From positions 1 through 8,102 of the forward strand of contig JBKJZR010000248.1 in NCBI GenBank assembly GCA_046715035.1: DNA of 8,102 nt, given 5' to 3'. Shown here piece by piece: positions 7,301-8,102 of the stretch. Within the stretch, counting starts at the first letter, position 1. Each line of letters starts with the position of its first letter. The notes under the pieces were generated by a model. The model was given only the letters and a program-made list of their open reading frames with translations. It ran no database searches and had not been told where the DNA came from. Source of the stretch: PALSA-1004 sp046715035. Lineage in GTDB: Bacteria; Pseudomonadota; Gammaproteobacteria; Burkholderiales; SG8-41. The translations under genes were made by a program, and so were the position numbers.

Positions 7301-7872
7301 AGGTGCTTTACTTCGGCGGCTACAAACGCATGATCGACCGCTACAAGGTGGGCGAGATCGAGGCTGCTGCGGACGTCGTCGTATGGTGCTGCGACGAGGA
7401 GCCGGGGTTTACGCCCGACCGGCCGCAGGACCGCAGCTTCGTGGGCAACATCGTGCAGGCGATGCACGCCTACGCGATCGGCAATCTGGGCGACCCGGTC
7501 ATTCCCTTCAGATCAGCGCAGCGCCTGATCGCGATCGGCTCCGATCGCATGATGGCGGCCGTGGCGCGCGCGCGGCACCAGTCGCTCAAGCCTTTCCTGC
7601 GCCCGCATCATTTTGCGATCGGCTCGATCAATTCGCCGATGCAGTGCATGATGAAGGAAATCTGCGCGCAGTGTCTCCAGCCGCAGCGCGATCCGGCAAC
7701 CGGCAAGGTCGAGTACGTGTTCTCCTGCTTCAACCAGGATCAGCCGCTCGACCGCGTCGACTTCAAGGTACTCAACGAGCGCCTGAAGCAGAATTCGCTA
7801 GCCGAGAAGCTGACCGCGAAGTGGATCCGGCATTGCATGCCGGAACTGAAGAAGCAACGCACTTTCGTCTGA
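4321..7872 (+). CDS. Nfn-like fused NAD(P)H flavin/iron-sulfur oxidoreductase (GltD-like + PyrK/FNR-like)
   Basis: A 1183-residue soluble multidomain redox protein. Residues 1-245 match nothing I know. About 250-345 form a GltD/DPD-type iron-sulfur domain with C254, C257, C265, C294, C334, C337 and C341 (CIWC, GCPLEEKISE, TGHRICNDCMKSC), expected to bind two [4Fe-4S] clusters. An FAD fold follows at 395-411 (VLIAGMGPAGFTLAHYL) and an NAD(P) fold at 574-587 (VVVIGGGLTAIDAA). LLIAAGTQPN (742-751) and FGDVHPSYFGN (807-817) close the FAD half. About 855-1183 are PyrK/ferredoxin-reductase-like: RPGQFYRL (887-894), AGGGLGNAV (972-980), IGSDRMMAAV (1072-1081), then C1109, C1115, C1118, C1136, a likely [2Fe-2S] site. 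The order resembles NfnB joined to NfnA, so electron transfer between NADH, NADPH and ferredoxin-like carriers is plausible; bifurcation is inference. ATG 4360 (MLKLAHGL) is an alternative start. It ends in TGA directly before the next ATG. Confidence 0.85.
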   Translation: MFARSAIPRYPRSMLKLAHGLEFADLYHLEGLLRLDDAFVSALTATDAALGASLRTGRSDPSQLSAKQESELLIALAPHLEDFLAGLFGIETEVRQLAARHHELAPLYACKRLFVQRKAMHKYRADAAGAFDGEALRAELAQRFGGAFSELAFAQHVTRWQQDEQVHAVELDVALRYAAWAAQTPAGRDHHARGVLFNAPHKLHYQHLVPLVADQSAGYTAYAAPAAHLRRREGFKLTDAGMDLVGALDEAHYCIWCHEQGKDSCSKGLHEKGASGRGAAAFKKSPFGVTLAGCPLEEKISEFHKLKAEGVPLGALAMIIVDNPMVAATGHRICNDCMKSCIYQKQEPVDIPQAETRTLKDILELPWGFEIYSLLTRWNPLNLRMPYPRPASHKRVLIAGMGPAGFTLAHYLLNDGHCVVGMDGLKIEPVPARWSGVGAAGQRTAFEPVHDVRSLYEALDARIMAGFGGVAEYGITVRWDKNFLALIRLLLERRAAFALYGGVRFGGTISLEDAFALGFDHVALAIGAGRPTVLNLENGLARGVRTASDFLMALQLTGAAKSDSLANMQLRLPVVVIGGGLTAIDAATEALAYYPVQVEKFLLRYETLMRESGEAAARLAWNEEERAIADEYLAHARAMRQERLEAARAGRAPRILELLQSWGGVTIAYRKRLIDSPSYTLNHEEVQKALEEGIRFAECLDPAAIEVDAFGHARAIRMTLQQRDDAGKWAAAGEVTLAAKTLLIAAGTQPNTVLAREDPAHFALDGRYFQACDEEGRPAAPERAISKPLESRVLLARRADGRCVSYFGDVHPSYFGNVVKAMGSAKQGYPLVSRVLGRIQPALECADAEFIARLDGELRATVHEVVRLTPQIVEVVVRAPLAARRFRPGQFYRLQNFEAQSPRTGDTALTMEGIALTGAWVDAQKGLVSTIVLEMGGSSNLCRALRPGEPVVLMGPTGTPTEIPADETVILAGGGLGNAVLFSIGQAMRRAGSKVLYFGGYKRMIDRYKVGEIEAAADVVVWCCDEEPGFTPDRPQDRSFVGNIVQAMHAYAIGNLGDPVIPFRSAQRLIAIGSDRMMAAVARARHQSLKPFLRPHHFAIGSINSPMQCMMKEICAQCLQPQRDPATGKVEYVFSCFNQDQPLDRVDFKVLNERLKQNSLAEKLTAKWIRHCMPELKKQRTFV

Positions 7873-8102
7873 ATGAACGGGCGCCCTGCTCGCATTCTTC
7901 CGATCATCATCCTTTCACAGTTCGCCGGCACGTCGTTGTGGTTTGCCGGCAACGCGGTGCTGGGCGACGTGCAACAGCAGTGGGGTCTTGCGCCGGACGC
8001 GCTCGGCTACGTCACGTCGGCCGTACAAGCCGGCTTCATCGCCGGAACCCTGGTGTTCGCGTTCTTCGCGCTTGCGGATCTGTTTTAGCCGCGCATCGTC
8101 TT
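7873..8102 (+). pseudogene. 5' part of a second MFS transporter gene with an early TAG
   Basis: The ATG at 7873 follows the flavoprotein stop with no gap, implying co-transcription and coupled translation. The first 71 codons encode an MFS N terminus: a short basic start, a first span with QFAGTSLWFAGNAVL, a loop VQQQWGL, and a second span TSAVQAGFIAGTLVFAFFALADLF. A TAG at 8086-8088 then interrupts the frame, and the next codons, up to the window edge, read Pro-Arg-Ile-Val. In this family the motif after the second span is usually A-D-x-F-S-P-R-x-V-F, so the TAG sits exactly where Ser is expected; TCG to TAG is one base change. The gene is therefore probably a nonsense mutant, or the base is an error. 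The rest lies beyond the window. Substrate unknown. Confidence 0.7.
8086..8088 (+). other. in-frame amber codon in the second MFS gene
   Basis: The reading is CTG TTT TAG CCG CGC ATC GTC. The codons after TAG (Pro-Arg-Ile-Val) continue the conserved cytoplasmic loop between membrane spans two and three, so the original frame carries on past the stop. It is most simply a TCG (Ser) to TAG change. Confidence 0.75.

Noticed and set aside
5623..7467. Minus-strand open frame of 614 codons opposite the flavoprotein gene
   Set aside because: Arg/His/Ala-rich translation without motifs; the plus strand here encodes clear FAD, NAD(P) and iron-sulfur motifs, so this is a shadow.

Overview
This GC-rich window looks like a chromosome segment from a proteobacterium, most likely a betaproteobacterium. 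That placement rests on gene style (MFS and TSUP transporters, a sigma-54-type regulator remnant, a large flavin/iron-sulfur fusion protein) and was not tested by any search. There are no RNA genes, CRISPR arrays or insertion sequences that I can support.

Layout. From about 4254 down to 90 the minus strand carries a tightly packed row of genes, probably one operon. In transcription order it reads: an MFS transporter of the monocarboxylate-transporter type; a 44-residue single-span membrane peptide joined to it by an ATGA overlap; an internally deleted PAS/sigma-54 activator remnant; a divergent PanB-like (ketopantoate hydroxymethyltransferase family) enzyme with a strong Shine-Dalgarno sequence; a single-domain cyclic-nucleotide-binding protein broken by an in-frame TAG; and a TSUP (TauE/SafE-type) anion exporter. 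A GC-rich hairpin follows the last gene. On the plus strand, divergent from this row, lies a 3.5 kb gene for a fused flavoprotein. Its parts resemble the two subunits of NfnAB: a GltD-like part with an N-terminal iron-sulfur domain and two nucleotide-binding folds, followed by a PyrK/ferredoxin-NADP-reductase-like part with a C-terminal four-cysteine motif. It is directly abutted by the 5' part of a second MFS transporter gene, which carries an early in-frame TAG just before the window ends.

How the genes may work together (inference). The minus-strand row could import a small carboxylate through the MFS protein, act on a 2-oxoacid with the PanB-like enzyme, and export an anion through TSUP. 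The plus-strand flavoprotein would handle electron transfer between NAD(P)H pools and another acceptor. No substrate can be read from the sequence.

Three genes show decay or interruption: the regulator (ATPase core and DNA-binding domain missing), the cyclic-nucleotide-binding gene (TAG at 1242-1244) and the second MFS gene (TAG at 8086-8088). The points most worth a second look are the Nfn-like fusion with its unexplained N-terminal region of about 240 residues, the coupled 44-residue membrane peptide, the divergent PanB paralogue, and the pair of in-frame amber codons.
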